DNA from: Pyrococcus sp. NA2
GTDB lineage: Archaea > Methanobacteriota_B > Thermococci > Thermococcales > Thermococcaceae
Direction: 5' to 3'
Assembly: GCF_000211475.1 (NCBI RefSeq)
Contig: NC_015474.1
Span: 930,001-994,000 of the forward strand
Length of the DNA: 64,000 bases
Shown here: positions 41,900 to 50,848 of the stretch, one piece after another
How the letters are laid out: every line of letters begins with the position of its first letter
Numbering within the stretch: position 1 is the first letter of the stretch
Notes under the pieces: generated by a model
The model's database searches: none
Seen by the model: only the letters and a program-made list of their open reading frames with translations
Told to the model about the DNA's origin: nothing
Position numbers and translations under genes: made by a program

Positions 41900-42486
41900 A
41901 AAGCTCCTTGTGAGGTTCGTAAGAGCAAACACAATGCTTCCATGGATAATAAACATGTTTAATTTGCGAGCTATCTAAACCTAACGAGAAAGAGCTATAG
42001 ACGATCGCACTGCTTAGGAGCGGTACAAAAAACGATAAAGCAACCAAGTATCCTGAGATGTGACTTAATCAGCTGTTTTCAGTTCTCTAAAGGACAAGGG
42101 AATATTTGACAAGCTTTCATCATGTTAAGTGATCACGGTGAACTCGTTGGAGAGCATGGGAAGATACCCCATGGAACGTTCCTCTATGATAAACTCCTTA
42201 GAGCCTCCTCTAATGATAAAGTATTCTCGTTATGGGATGTAAATGTAGAAAAAGATGTGTGGGCTATGTAAGCCTGACTTCCTCGGCATCCTTTCTAATA
42301 GGGCTTCTGAAGGGCCAGGTTAATTCGGATGAGAATTTATGCTCAGAAATAGTTTTCGCTAAATCGTACAATGTGTCGAATTCCTCTGATATTTCTTTGC
42401 TTTCTGAGTTTAAAAAAGTTCGCCATTCTGAACTTAATAGATATCGTAATAGGGATGATATTTTAATACTAATGTTTGGAAATTAA
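41900..42486 (+). pseudogene. Decayed sulfatase-fold gene
   Basis: Fragments in changing plus-strand frames match the C-terminal half of the sulfatase-fold protein at 12872: INMFNLR (compare INLLEVHEPY), KGIFDKL, LSDHGELVGEHGKIPHGTFL with YDKLLR (compare TSDHGQLLGEHGRIGHGTFL), then FLIGLLKGQVNSDENLCSEI and VFAKSYNVSNSS (compare VFAESYGIGG). Several stops and frame changes separate them and no N-terminal catalytic part is visible. It is an inactive relative of the intact gene. Confidence 0.75.
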
Positions 42487-42517
42487 GGACATAATATTAT
42501 TACAATTTACGATCCGA

Positions 42518-42533
42518 ACTAATATATATTAGT
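42518..42533. repeat. Perfect 16-bp palindrome ACTAATATATATTAGT
   Basis: It lies between the ends of the sulfatase remnant (plus) and of the nucleotidyltransferase gene (minus). An 8-bp perfect AT-rich stem could help termination, but in an AT-rich gap a chance palindrome is also possible. Confidence 0.35.
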
Positions 42534-42544
42534 ACAAATATTGT

Positions 42545-43528
42545 TTATTCTCCCCTCTGTATCTTTGCATGTCCTCCAACCAGGCTCTTCCTAAGCTCGA
42601 GGTTCCTTATCTCGCACTTCTCATCTATTATCGACCTCCATATCGTCGAGTTCCTTATAACTGTCCTCGGAAATATTATGGAATCGCTTATGTCGGAGTT
42701 CTCTATCACGCACTCCTCGCCGATGTAGGCGTAGGGCCCTATTATCGACCTTCCCAGTATCTTAGTCCCCCTCTTGATCACAACTGGAGGGATTATCTTC
42801 GCGTAGGGGCTTATCTGTATCTCCTCTATATGGCTCTCCTTCAGGAGCGTCTTCATCGCCTCGAGGTAACTATCGGCAGATCCTATATCGTACCAGTAGT
42901 CATCGAACCTGTAAGCTACTATCTCCTCCCCCCTTTTGAGTAGCCACTGGAGGAAGTAGCCTGGAGAATCCTTATTTCCCTCTTTCAGGTAATCATCGAG
43001 GAGATCCATGACCCTCTTAGGGAAGAGGTAAACTCCAGTGCTTATTAGTGTAGTCTTCGGCTTGGCTGGCTTCTCCTCGAAGTCCACAACTTTATTCCCC
43101 TCCAGGACGACTACGCCGTACCTCTTCGCCAGCTCAAAATCCCCAACATCGTAAACCGCTATGAGCGTCTTCCCATTGTATCTCTCAACGAAATCCCTCA
43201 ACGAGAAGGAGAACACGTTGTCTCCGGCTATTACCAGGTAATCGTCCTCCCCAAGGACTTCATAGGCGTTCTTCAAGGCCGCTATGGTTCCGAGCTTCTC
43301 CTCTTCATGAACAGTATCTTCAACTATGAGCTCAACCTCAAACCCCTTGAACTTATCTGCGAAGTATCTGTTAGTTGAGATGTACACATCAACGTCGAGC
43401 TCCTTAACCTTCTCAAGTATGTACTCGAGTATCGTCTTGTTCCCAAGGGGTAACAACGCCTTTGGGTTGTCCTTGGTTATCGGCCAGAGCCTCGTCGCGT
43501 AACCACCGGCCATTATTAGGGCTTTCAT
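42545..43528 (-). CDS. Sugar-1-phosphate nucleotidyltransferase
   Basis: About 327 residues. The pyrophosphorylase start is MKALIMAGGYATRLWPITKD, followed by NPKALLPLGNKTILEYILEK; YLVIAGDNVFSF (about 102-113) is the metal site and VVDFEEKPAKPKTTLISTGV the sugar-binding segment. A C-terminal left-handed beta-helix part contains hexapeptides such as IIGPYAYIGEECVIENSDIS. The enzyme makes an NDP-sugar (glucose-1-P thymidylyl or mannose-1-P guanylyl type); the substrate cannot be decided. ATG 43528 is chosen because the longer frame runs into the divergent epimerase gene starting at 43581. Confidence 0.88.
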   Translation of the reverse strand: MKALIMAGGYATRLWPITKDNPKALLPLGNKTILEYILEKVKELDVDVYISTNRYFADKFKGFEVELIVEDTVHEEEKLGTIAALKNAYEVLGEDDYLVIAGDNVFSFSLRDFVERYNGKTLIAVYDVGDFELAKRYGVVVLEGNKVVDFEEKPAKPKTTLISTGVYLFPKRVMDLLDDYLKEGNKDSPGYFLQWLLKRGEEIVAYRFDDYWYDIGSADSYLEAMKTLLKESHIEEIQISPYAKIIPPVVIKRGTKILGRSIIGPYAYIGEECVIENSDISDSIIFPRTVIRNSTIWRSIIDEKCEIRNLELRKSLVGGHAKIQRGE

Positions 43529-43580
43529 GAGAGCACCTAACCTTTTAAGGTTTAAATCTTTATTCCCTGGGGGTTGAAAG

Positions 43581-44525
43581 ATGAGGGCTCTTGTCACTGG
43601 TGGAGCTGGGTTCATAGGTTCTCACCTGGTGGACAAACTCATGGAGGACAACTGGAGGGTTAGGGTTCTCGATGACCTGAGTGCAGGTAGAATTGAGAAC
43701 ATTGAACAATGGTTGGACAATGATAGATTCGAGTTCATTAGGGGGGACATGAGAGATATAAACATAATTAGGGATTCCGTTGAGGGTGTTGACGTTGTTT
43801 TTCACCTAGCCGCCAATCCAGAGGTCAGGATAAGCTCCCAAAAGCCCAGCCTACTCTACGAGACTAATGTCTTCATAACGTACAATCTTCTTGAGGCAAT
43901 CAAAGACTCTAACGTGAAGTTCCTCATCTTTACCTCATCATCAACCGTCTACGGCGAGGCAAGCGTCATTCCAACGCCAGAGGATTACGCCCCTTTGAAG
44001 CCGATAAGTGTCTATGGCGGGGCTAAGCTGGCAGCTGAAGCTTTGATAAGTGGGTATTCACACATATTTAACTTTAGATCCCTAATCATAAGGCTCGCCA
44101 ACATAATAGGCTCTAGGTCAACCCATGGGGTCATCTACGACTTCATAAACAAGCTCAGGAGAAATCCAAGGGAGCTAGAGATACTTGGGGATGGAACGCA
44201 GAGGAAGAGCTATCTCCACGTCAGCGACACGATTGAGGGAATAATGCATATATTCGAGCACTTCAGGAGGGGAAGCGAGGTTGTTGACTTCTATAACCTT
44301 GGCAACGAGGACTGGATAACGGTTAGGAGGATAGCGGAAATTGTGAGCGAAGAAATGGGATTAAATCCGGTCTTTAAGTTCACGGGAGGAGTCGATGGAG
44401 GGAGGGGTTGGAAGGGTGATGTGAAGTTCATGTTGCTGAGCATAGAGAAGGCGAAGAGGACTGGATGGAGGCCGAGGTTGAGCAGTGAAGAGGCCGTGAG
44501 GAGAACGGTCAGGGAGTTGCTCTGA
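43581..44525 (+). CDS. NAD-dependent sugar epimerase (GalE-like)
   Basis: A 314-residue extended short-chain dehydrogenase. The NAD site is RALVTGGAGFIGSHLVDKLM (residues 2-21), then VFHLAANPEVRISSQKPSLL, TSSSTVYGEASVIPTPEDYA and the catalytic Y-x3-K in KPISVYGGAKLAAEALISGY (about 137-156). It is of the archaeal UDP-glucose 4-epimerase type and would supply UDP-galactose or a related sugar. It is divergent from the nucleotidyltransferase gene with a 52-base shared promoter region and abuts the GT4 gene downstream (TGA directly followed by ATG). Confidence 0.88.
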   Translation: MRALVTGGAGFIGSHLVDKLMEDNWRVRVLDDLSAGRIENIEQWLDNDRFEFIRGDMRDINIIRDSVEGVDVVFHLAANPEVRISSQKPSLLYETNVFITYNLLEAIKDSNVKFLIFTSSSTVYGEASVIPTPEDYAPLKPISVYGGAKLAAEALISGYSHIFNFRSLIIRLANIIGSRSTHGVIYDFINKLRRNPRELEILGDGTQRKSYLHVSDTIEGIMHIFEHFRRGSEVVDFYNLGNEDWITVRRIAEIVSEEMGLNPVFKFTGGVDGGRGWKGDVKFMLLSIEKAKRTGWRPRLSSEEAVRRTVRELL

Positions 44526-45533
44526 ATGAAGGTGTTGATGATAGGGCACTACCCTCCCCACAGGGGCGGCGTGGCTAGGCACGTTAAGGCCCTAGTTGAG
44601 TGTCTAGCTGAGCATGAGGTTCACGTCATAACCTACGGAACCGTCAAAGGTAGGGAAGAGGGGGTTAGCTACGTTAGGGTTCCAAACGTTTTTGGGCTAA
44701 GGGGAATCTCGTTCACGCTGCTCGCCTCTAGGTTGGCGGTTAAGCTCCACAGGAAGTTTAACTTCGACCTAATTCACGCCCACTACGTGGGGACCACGAG
44801 CTACGCTGGAGTTCTAGCGAAGGAGAGGACTGGTCTCCCCCTTGTGATTACGGCCCATGGTAGCGATCTCAACTTCCTCTCTAAGCTCCCGCTCGGCAAC
44901 TACTACGTGAGGGAATCCCTGAAGAAAGCCGACCTGGTCATAGCTGTCAGCCACGACTTGGCAAAGAAAGCAATGAAATTGGGGGCAAATAAGGTTAAGG
45001 TGATCCCGAACTTCGTAACGATGAAGGGAGAATCGAGGAGGAATGTAATAGCGTTCATAGGCAGGGTCTCAAGTTACAAGGGCGTTGACGACTTCGTTAG
45101 GTTAGCGGAGTTCTTCCCTGAGGAAAGATTTATCGTCGTTGGGGAAGGCCCAATACTTGAAAAGTTAAGAGGCGAAGCCCCAGGAAATGTCTCTTTCCTG
45201 GGCTACAGGAGGAGCGAGGAAGTGCTTAGGGAAGCTAAGGTCTTGGTATTACCTTCTAGGAGGGAAGGGTTTGGATTGGTAATCTTAGAGGCTAATTCCT
45301 TCGGCGTTCCGGCCCTTGGGAGAAAAGTTGGAGGAATAACGGAGCTGATAAGGGAGGGCAAGAATGGTTACCTATTCACGAACTTGGAGGAAGCCGTTGA
45401 ACACTTGAGGAAGCTCTTGATTCCAAAGGTTAATCTTAAGAAGGGCTTTATTGGGAAGAGGGTGGTTGAGCTCTACGATAGGGAGAGGATATGTAGGGAG
45501 ATCGTGAAGGCCTACGAGGAGGTGGTGTCATGA
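44526..45533 (+). CDS. Family 4 glycosyltransferase
   Basis: A 335-residue GT-B enzyme: LMIGHYPPHRGGVARHVKAL (residues 4-23), DLIHAHYVGTTSYAGVLAKE, LVITAHGSDLNFLSKLPLGN, and in the C-terminal domain IGRVSSYKGVDDFVRLAEF, VLVLPSRREGFGLVILEANS (the E-x7-E site) and GVPALGRKVGGITELIREGK. It is compact for the family. It is translationally linked to the epimerase gene upstream and overlaps the Sua5 gene downstream by four bases (ATGA). Confidence 0.88.
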   Translation: MKVLMIGHYPPHRGGVARHVKALVECLAEHEVHVITYGTVKGREEGVSYVRVPNVFGLRGISFTLLASRLAVKLHRKFNFDLIHAHYVGTTSYAGVLAKERTGLPLVITAHGSDLNFLSKLPLGNYYVRESLKKADLVIAVSHDLAKKAMKLGANKVKVIPNFVTMKGESRRNVIAFIGRVSSYKGVDDFVRLAEFFPEERFIVVGEGPILEKLRGEAPGNVSFLGYRRSEEVLREAKVLVLPSRREGFGLVILEANSFGVPALGRKVGGITELIREGKNGYLFTNLEEAVEHLRKLLIPKVNLKKGFIGKRVVELYDRERICREIVKAYEEVVS

Positions 45534-46552
45534 CGATAATAATAAACATGCGAGATGGCATCGATGAGAGAAAGCTAAGGATTGCGGCGAGGCTCATAAG
45601 GGAGGGGAAGCTCGTTGCCTTTCCAACTGAGACAGTGTATGGCCTTGGGGCCGATGCCCTGAATGAGAGCGCCGTTAGGAGGATATTCGAAGCCAAGGGG
45701 AGGCCAGCTGATAATCCATTGATAGTCCACATATCATCTTTCTCTCAAGTTCATGAGCTTGCCAGGGAGGTTCCTGAGGAAGCTAAGATGCTTGCAAGGG
45801 AGTTCTGGCCCGGACCATTGGCGATAGTCCTGCCCAAGTCCGAGATCGTCCCAAAGGTAACAACTGGAGGGTTGGATACTGTTGCCATAAGGATGCCTGC
45901 TAATAAGATAGCCCTCAAGCTGATAGAGCTCAGCGGTAGGCCCATAGCTGCGCCGTCCGCAAACATAAGCGGTAAGCCGAGTCCAACTTCAGCTGAGCAC
46001 GTTGCCGAGGATTTTTATGGAAAGATTGAGTGCATAGTCGATGGGGGGGAGACGAAGATTGGCGTTGAATCGACGGTCATAGACCTAACCGAGTGGCCTC
46101 CCGTTCTGCTCAGACCTGGGGGGTTGCCCCTGGAGGAGATAGAGAGGGTGATCGGTGAAGTTAGAGTGCATCCAGCGGTTTACGGGAAGAAGGTTGATGT
46201 TGCTAAAGCCCCTGGAATGAAGTACAGGCACTACGCTCCAAACGCTGAAGTCATAGTGGTTGAAGGTTCCAGGGAGAAGGTGGGGGCGAAGATTAGGGAG
46301 CTCGTCGAGGAGTTCAAATCCAAGGGATTAAAGGTGGGAGTCATTGGGTCAGCTGACTATGGTGCTGACGAGTTCTTCTTCCTGGGGAGGAGCGTTGAGG
46401 AAGTTGCCAGGAATCTTTTCAAGGCTTTAAGGTACATGGACAGGGCTGGGGTTGATATCGTCATAGCTGAGGGTGTTGAAGAGAAAGGTTTAGGATTAGC
46501 CGTCATGAACAGGCTCAGGAAGGCCTCTGGGTATAGGATCGTGAAGGCATGA
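45530..46552 (+). CDS. sua5: Threonylcarbamoyl-AMP synthase (Sua5)
   Basis: A 340-residue Sua5 enzyme that forms threonylcarbamoyl-AMP for the tRNA t6A37 modification. The YrdC-like domain (about residues 1-205) shows AARLIREGKLVAFPTETVYG, LGADALNESAVRRIFEAKGR, PADNPLIVHI and PIAAPSANISGKPSPTSAEH; VGVESTVIDLTEWPPVLLRP follows. The C-terminal Sua5 domain (about 230-340) includes APGMKYRHYAPNAEVIVVEG. The KEOPS kinase Bud32, also part of t6A synthesis, is in this window at 55914-56600. Its ATG overlaps the end of the GT4 gene. Confidence 0.94.
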   Translation: MTIIINMRDGIDERKLRIAARLIREGKLVAFPTETVYGLGADALNESAVRRIFEAKGRPADNPLIVHISSFSQVHELAREVPEEAKMLAREFWPGPLAIVLPKSEIVPKVTTGGLDTVAIRMPANKIALKLIELSGRPIAAPSANISGKPSPTSAEHVAEDFYGKIECIVDGGETKIGVESTVIDLTEWPPVLLRPGGLPLEEIERVIGEVRVHPAVYGKKVDVAKAPGMKYRHYAPNAEVIVVEGSREKVGAKIRELVEEFKSKGLKVGVIGSADYGADEFFFLGRSVEEVARNLFKALRYMDRAGVDIVIAEGVEEKGLGLAVMNRLRKASGYRIVKA

Positions 46553-46632
46553 CCTCTTTATCTATTTACACAAAAAAGTTAAATCCGCAACCGTTTTAAG
46601 TGTGCTATTGACTTAGGGTTTGGTAAGGAGCC

Positions 46633-47652
46633 ATGCCAAGTTACATCGTTGTCGGTGGTCAATGGGGGGATGAGGGTAAGGGTTCAATAATAGCCTATCT
46701 CGCCCTTCACGATGAACCCGAGATTATAGCCAGAGGTGGCGTGGGAACGAACGCTGGGCATAGCGTCTTCATAAACGGGAAGAAGTATGCAGTTAGGCAG
46801 ATTCCAACAGGTTTTATGCAGAGGAAGGCCAGGCTTCTCGTTGGAGCTGGAGTTCTCGTTGATCCTGAGGTTTTCTTCCATGAGCTTGAGCACCTGAAGG
46901 AATTCGACGTGGCCAAGAGGGTTGGAATAGACTACCGCTGTGCGATAATAGAGGAGAAGCACAAGGAACTCGATAGAACTAACGGTTACCTCCACGGAAA
47001 GATAGGGACCACGGGAAGTGGCTGTGGCCCCGCAAATGCCGATAGGGTTATGAGGAGGGCTAAGCAGGCTAAGGACATTAAGGAGCTTGAGCCTTACCTA
47101 ACGGATGTTGCCGAGGAGATAAACGATGCCCTTGACGAAGGTGCTTTAGTTTTAGTTGAGGGAACCCAGGGATTCGGCCTTAGCCTCTACTACGGAACCT
47201 ATCCTTACGTTACATCCAAGGACGTTACGGCCTCTTCAGTTGCCGCGGACGTCGGGATAGGGCCAACCAGGGTTGATGAGGTGATAGTAGTTTTCAAGAG
47301 CTTCCCAACTAGGGTTGGAGCTGGCCCCTTCCCAACGGAGATGCCCATGGAAGAGGCCGATAGGCTAGGCCTCGTTGAGTACGGAACTGTGACGGGGAGA
47401 AGGAGGAGGGTTGGCTGGTTCGACTTCGAGATGGCAAGGTACAGCGCGAGAATAAACGGTGCAACGATGCTGGCTATAACGATGCTCGATAAGTACGACA
47501 AGGAGGCCTTCGGAGTTACCGACTATGACAAGTTGCCAAGAAAAGCAAAGGAGTTCATAGAGGAGATAGAGGAGAGGGTAGGAGTACCTGTTGGCCTCAT
47601 AAAGACTGGGCCCGAGCTGGAGCACATAATAGACCTGAGAGAAAACATTTAG
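46633..47652 (+). CDS. purA: Adenylosuccinate synthetase
   Basis: A 339-residue PurA of the short archaeal type (bacterial enzymes have about 430). It joins IMP and aspartate with GTP hydrolysis in AMP synthesis. The P-loop is [20 protein letters not shown] (residues 5-24), with the catalytic Asp and the [17 protein letters not shown] segment next; [20 protein letters not shown] and [20 protein letters not shown] follow. It stands alone, with an 80-base leader region containing AAAAAAGTTAAA as a possible TATA element and GGTAAGGAG near the start. Confidence 0.95.
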   Translation: MPSYIVVGGQWGDEGKGSIIAYLALHDEPEIIARGGVGTNAGHSVFINGKKYAVRQIPTGFMQRKARLLVGAGVLVDPEVFFHELEHLKEFDVAKRVGIDYRCAIIEEKHKELDRTNGYLHGKIGTTGSGCGPANADRVMRRAKQAKDIKELEPYLTDVAEEINDALDEGALVLVEGTQGFGLSLYYGTYPYVTSKDVTASSVAADVGIGPTRVDEVIVVFKSFPTRVGAGPFPTEMPMEEADRLGLVEYGTVTGRRRRVGWFDFEMARYSARINGATMLAITMLDKYDKEAFGVTDYDKLPRKAKEFIEEIEERVGVPVGLIKTGPELEHIIDLRENI

Positions 47653-47699
47653 GCTCTCACGCTCCAAACTTCCTTTTTAGATGCTTCAGCTTCGAACGA

Positions 47700-47876
47700 T
47701 CAATCGAAGTCCCAAATGGTTCTCCCCTTGTAGAACAGCATCACGTAGCCGCAGTTTTCACAAATCACTATCTTAACTTTGTGGGCAGTAAATCCCCACT
47801 TACTGTCCAGCTTTCCCTCCTCTACCCTGAAGCTTGTTCCGCCGCACAGAGGGCACTTGAGGTGTCTTCTCTCCAT
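47700..47876 (-). CDS. Small zinc-ribbon protein
   Basis: A 58-residue protein with two CxxC pairs: LKCPLCGGTSFRVEEGKLDS and IVICENCGYVMLFYKGRTIW. The four cysteines and the GY-V-L end are those of a treble-clef/zinc-ribbon nucleic-acid-binding or transcription-type module. The start ATG 47876 (a second ATG is 47879) follows GGTGATC; upstream codons in the same frame lack conservation features. Function is not known. It converges with purA, 47 bases apart. Confidence 0.75.
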   Translation of the reverse strand: MERRHLKCPLCGGTSFRVEEGKLDSKWGFTAHKVKIVICENCGYVMLFYKGRTIWDFD

Positions 47877-47879
47877 CAT

Positions 47880-48340
47880 GATCACCGGTTTAATTTGATT
47901 AGGATATGTATAAAGGTTTCGCATGGATAAAGATTTTTGAGTTACCTTCTCTCTTGGAGTGGGATGCAGTAATTGGTAATCTAAGACTTTGGAGGCCTTT
48001 GAGAGGCTACTCGAAAACAACCCGATGAGACAAGGGTTTGTGTGTTCCCTCCGCCTTTGGGAGGATAATGCTGTTAAGTGTCCTTTAAGACAACTTTCGA
48101 GAGGTTTGAAACTCGTGAGAGGTGATAACCCCGAGCTTGCCGAGTTTAACGGCTTAAGATAACCCTCAGGCTGAACCTAATGAAGCCCATAAACCTCCTT
48201 GCTGGAGCCCCTGCCCTTAAGAGCTGTTTTGTAGATGGCAGCAAGCGGAACGTTTGAGTTCTTTTGTTTTCTGTAATTTTTACATGGTTTTGTGGGACAC
48301 TTTTAGTAGTGTTCTCCGGTATGTGGGAGTTTTAAGTCCG
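47880..48340. other. Stretch with decayed sequence, probably tnpB-related
   Basis: About 460 bases without an intact gene. The plus strand has pieces that read protein-like, for example VCSLRLWEDNAVKCPL near 48038-48085, which might be a worn TnpB zinc-finger region, but no motif is complete. Just downstream, a clear TnpB C-terminal tail and stem-loop follow (48341-48438). Confidence 0.4.
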
Positions 48341-48397
48341 AATGCCTTCCGAAAGCCAGTCAATGAAGATGGAGGCTGGGAGGTTATCCACTACTAG
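48341..48397 (+). pseudogene. tnpB: TnpB C-terminal tail remnant
   Basis: The plus strand reads NAFRKPVNEDGGWEVIHY and stop (48395-48397). This is the tail expected at the end of Thermococcales TnpB proteins (P-NEDGG-EVIH pattern), overlapping the right-end stem-loop. The main body of the gene is not recognisable upstream. Confidence 0.5.
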
Positions 48398-48438
48398 GGG
48401 TGCAAAAATTCCATCCATGCCACTCGTAGCGGATAACC
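48382..48438 (+). repeat. 57-bp stem-loop, tnpB-associated, copy 2
   Basis: Arms GGTTATCCACTAC (48382-48394) and GTAGCGGATAACC (48426-48438) pair at 12 of 13 positions around a 31-base loop. It is related to the reverse complement of 20964-21020. The difference A/G in one arm (GTTATCC versus GTTGTCY) is matched in the other arm (GGATAAC versus GGACAAC), so pairing is conserved. It overlaps the tnpB stop codon, as a right-end/guide-RNA structure would. Confidence 0.65.
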
Positions 48439-48452
48439 AGAACAGAAGAATG

Positions 48453-49247
48453 TCAGTCCGACAGAAACTCCATGATTTTCCTTTTCACAGTCTCCTTTTT
48501 CAACTTCGCGATATCCTCCAGCGAGAATTTTTCCTCGAGCTTTAAAATAAACTTATAGCCAAGATAGTAACCCAAAAATTGCTTTCCAAAGAGCTGATAC
48601 CATGAGCCGAAGAATGGATTCAAAGCTTCTCCTTCTTTGACTCTCCTTAAGAACTCCTCCTTAATACTCTTTTCATGTTCTTCGCACCACTCGAACCATC
48701 CTTCCTCCTCAAAGTGCCAGGGTCTGCCGGTAATTAAATCTTCAATACGCTGAGCAAATCCTTCCGTGTAGAGCCACATGATATTGTCCTCTTCCAGCTT
48801 CTCTATGTTTTCTCCTCTTAGAAGCCAGTGAATCAAGTGGCCAAACTCATGAGCTATTAGGCCCTCAAGCTTGTCGTACCATTTAAGCTCTGCAATTGCC
48901 TCAAGTCCAAAAAGAATTGAGGGATTTCCCATAAATTCGGTTACCCATCCAGCTCCATTCTCAAGTCCCACATAGATCACGATATTGTAATCTTTGACGT
49001 CAAAGAACATTTTGATTTTCCTCTCTATCTTTGGAAGGGCTTTCAAGAGATTTTCATGGGCAAGTTTGAGTTCGTCGGTACTTCTTTTAGTTATGAGGTT
49101 TAGGTATTCTAACCAGTTCATTTTGTACCTCTCATAATCCCACTTAATTTTCTCAAAGAGTTCTGGATACTCCTGGATGTATCTTAACCAACTTTCTTTA
49201 GTACCATCCCAATGCCTGAGGAAAGTCGCAAATGTGTCAATCAGCAT
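48453..49247 (-). CDS. Predicted zinc metallopeptidase (HEFGH type)
   Basis: About 264 residues. The motif LEGLIAHEFGHLIHWLLRGE (near residue 135) is the HExxH zinc site, and the third ligand is likely a Glu in WLYTEGFAQRIEDLITGRPW (near 165), as in gluzincin-like DUF2268-type proteins. No signal peptide is present, so it is probably cytosolic. ATG 49247 with GAGGGG upstream is preferred over ATG 49271, which lies inside the neighbouring hydrolase frame. The substrate is unknown. It lies directly behind a broken alpha/beta hydrolase. Confidence 0.75.
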   Translation of the reverse strand: MLIDTFATFLRHWDGTKESWLRYIQEYPELFEKIKWDYERYKMNWLEYLNLITKRSTDELKLAHENLLKALPKIERKIKMFFDVKDYNIVIYVGLENGAGWVTEFMGNPSILFGLEAIAELKWYDKLEGLIAHEFGHLIHWLLRGENIEKLEEDNIMWLYTEGFAQRIEDLITGRPWHFEEEGWFEWCEEHEKSIKEEFLRRVKEGEALNPFFGSWYQLFGKQFLGYYLGYKFILKLEEKFSLEDIAKLKKETVKRKIMEFLSD

Positions 49248-50030
49248 TGGAATTTCCCCTCTGTTCTCCATGCTCTATCAGCCATTCAATTGTAGTTCTT
49301 TCGAATTTCTCTCCCCATTCGGGATCATCGAATATTTCGTGGTAAGCTCCTGGGAACTCAACAAGTTCCTTGTCTTCGACCTTTAATTTTTCGTAAAACC
49401 TTTTTGCACCCTTCGGCGGCGTTATAACATCTTCACTTCCCACTAAGATCAGAATCGGAACCTTTATCCTGTCAGCCTTTTTGTAAGCTTCCTCCATGTT
49501 CTTGAATATGCTAAATCCTAGCCTAGCTGATACCCTGTCGTGAACAAGAGGATCCTCTATATACATTTTCACTCGTTCTGGATTCCTTGAGAGTAGCTTT
49601 GGATCTATTCCATTGGATAACGTTAGTGACGGAAGTTAATCTGCCAAGTATCTTCGCAATGATAACCATAAATCCTGGTGTCTTTGGACTCTTTGCTAGA
49701 GCTGGGGAGGACGCTATTACGCCTTTAACTTTGTGCGTACCTGATAACGGTCAATCCGCCCAAGCTATGTCCGAAAAGGAAAGGCTTCTCCCCTATCTCC
49801 GAAATTATTTCATTTATTATCTCAAGGGCTTCCTCAATGCTGGTGTGTCCCCTCTTTCCTCTGCTCTTTCCATGTCCAGGCCAGTCAAAGCCAATGACGC
49901 AGAATCCATTCTTGACCAGTTTCTCGATGAACTTCTCGTATCTACCAATGTGCTCACCAAGCCCGTGAATGAGGACAATGTAGCCTCTTTCGGGATTCCC
50001 TATCCTTATCCTGTACACCCCTTCTTTCAT
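49237..50030 (-). pseudogene. Alpha/beta hydrolase (monoacylglycerol lipase-like), frameshifted
   Basis: The N-terminal frame (49725-50030) has GYIVLIHGLGEHIGRYEKFI, GFDWPGHGKSRGKRGHTSIE and the nucleophile elbow FLFGHSLGGLTVIRYA. A second frame continues as THKVKGVIASSPALAKSPKT, and a third as LSNGIDPKLLSRNPERVK into the C-terminal frame (49237-49572) with VPILILVGSEDVITPPKGAK (Asp) and FPGAYHEIFDDPEWGEKF (His). All triad residues exist, but two frame changes (near 49729 and 49625) separate them. The family is lysophospholipase/monoacylglycerol lipase. It is either decayed or affected by two sequence errors. Confidence 0.82.
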
Positions 50031-50088
50031 ACTTTGAAGTTTCGATTAATTCCTTAAAAACATGGGTGAAAATATAGAGGGGGTTAAC

Positions 50089-50847
50089 ATGATAGCTGAG
50101 GTGATAACGATAGGGGATGAGCTGATCACTGGAAATACCGTTGACAGCAACTCGGCGTTCATAGCGAGCAAGTTGACCGAGAGGGGCTATCTTGTTAAGA
50201 GAATAACCACGGTTGGGGATGACGTTGAGGAGATAAAGGAGGTTATCCTAGAGGCCCTGAGCAGGAAGCCGGAGGTAATAATAATTTCGGGAGGTTTAGG
50301 TCCAACCCACGACGATGTAACAATGTTGGCAGTTTCTAAGGCTCTGAACAGGGAGTTGAAGCTATGCAATGAATGCCTTGAGAGGATAAAAGAATTCTAC
50401 AGGAATCTATACGAGAAGGGGCTTATTGATGATCCCGAGATAAACGAGGCAAGGAGGAAGATGGCCTACCTACCTGAAGGTGCCACACCTCTTAGGAACA
50501 CAGAGGGAGCGGCTCCAGGAGCTTACATAGAATACGAGGGAATAAAGATATTCGTCCTCCCCGGGATGCCCAGGGAGATGAAGGCCATGCTTGAGAATGA
50601 GGTCTTGCCTAGACTTACCAATAAGAAGTTCGTTCAGAAGAAGTACTTGGCCGAGATAACTGATGAGAGCAAGCTAGCTCCAATTTTAAGTGAGGCAATA
50701 GAAAAGTTTAACGTTAGAATCCATTCTTCCCCAAAGGGCTTTGGAAAGTACATAGGAATAATAATATTCGCAGAGAACGAGGATTTAATAGGTGAGGTAG
50801 TGGAATTCATGAAAGCTAGGGGAATAAACTTCAAGGAAGGTTGGTAA
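50089..50847 (+). CDS. MoaB/CinA-type molybdopterin-binding-fold protein
   Basis: A 252-residue protein with the MoCF-binding (CinA N-terminal) domain: AEVITIGDELITGNTVDSNS (residues 3-22), AFIASKLTERGYLVKRITTV, and IIISGGLGPTHDDVTMLAVS (about 67-86). The later GAAPGAYIEYEGIKIFVLPG and MPREMKAMLENEVLPRL are CinA-like; the amidohydrolase domain of bacterial CinA is missing. Such proteins are annotated as nicotinamide-nucleotide amidase-related or competence-damage protein; the archaeal role is not certain. ATG 50089 follows GAGGGGG, better than ATG 50062. Confidence 0.85.
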   Translation: MIAEVITIGDELITGNTVDSNSAFIASKLTERGYLVKRITTVGDDVEEIKEVILEALSRKPEVIIISGGLGPTHDDVTMLAVSKALNRELKLCNECLERIKEFYRNLYEKGLIDDPEINEARRKMAYLPEGATPLRNTEGAAPGAYIEYEGIKIFVLPGMPREMKAMLENEVLPRLTNKKFVQKKYLAEITDESKLAPILSEAIEKFNVRIHSSPKGFGKYIGIIIFAENEDLIGEVVEFMKARGINFKEGW

Positions 50848-50848
50848 A

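Noticed and set aside
42518-42533. AT-rich palindrome as an operator
   Set aside because: It lies between two gene ends, not at a promoter, so at most a termination aid or chance.
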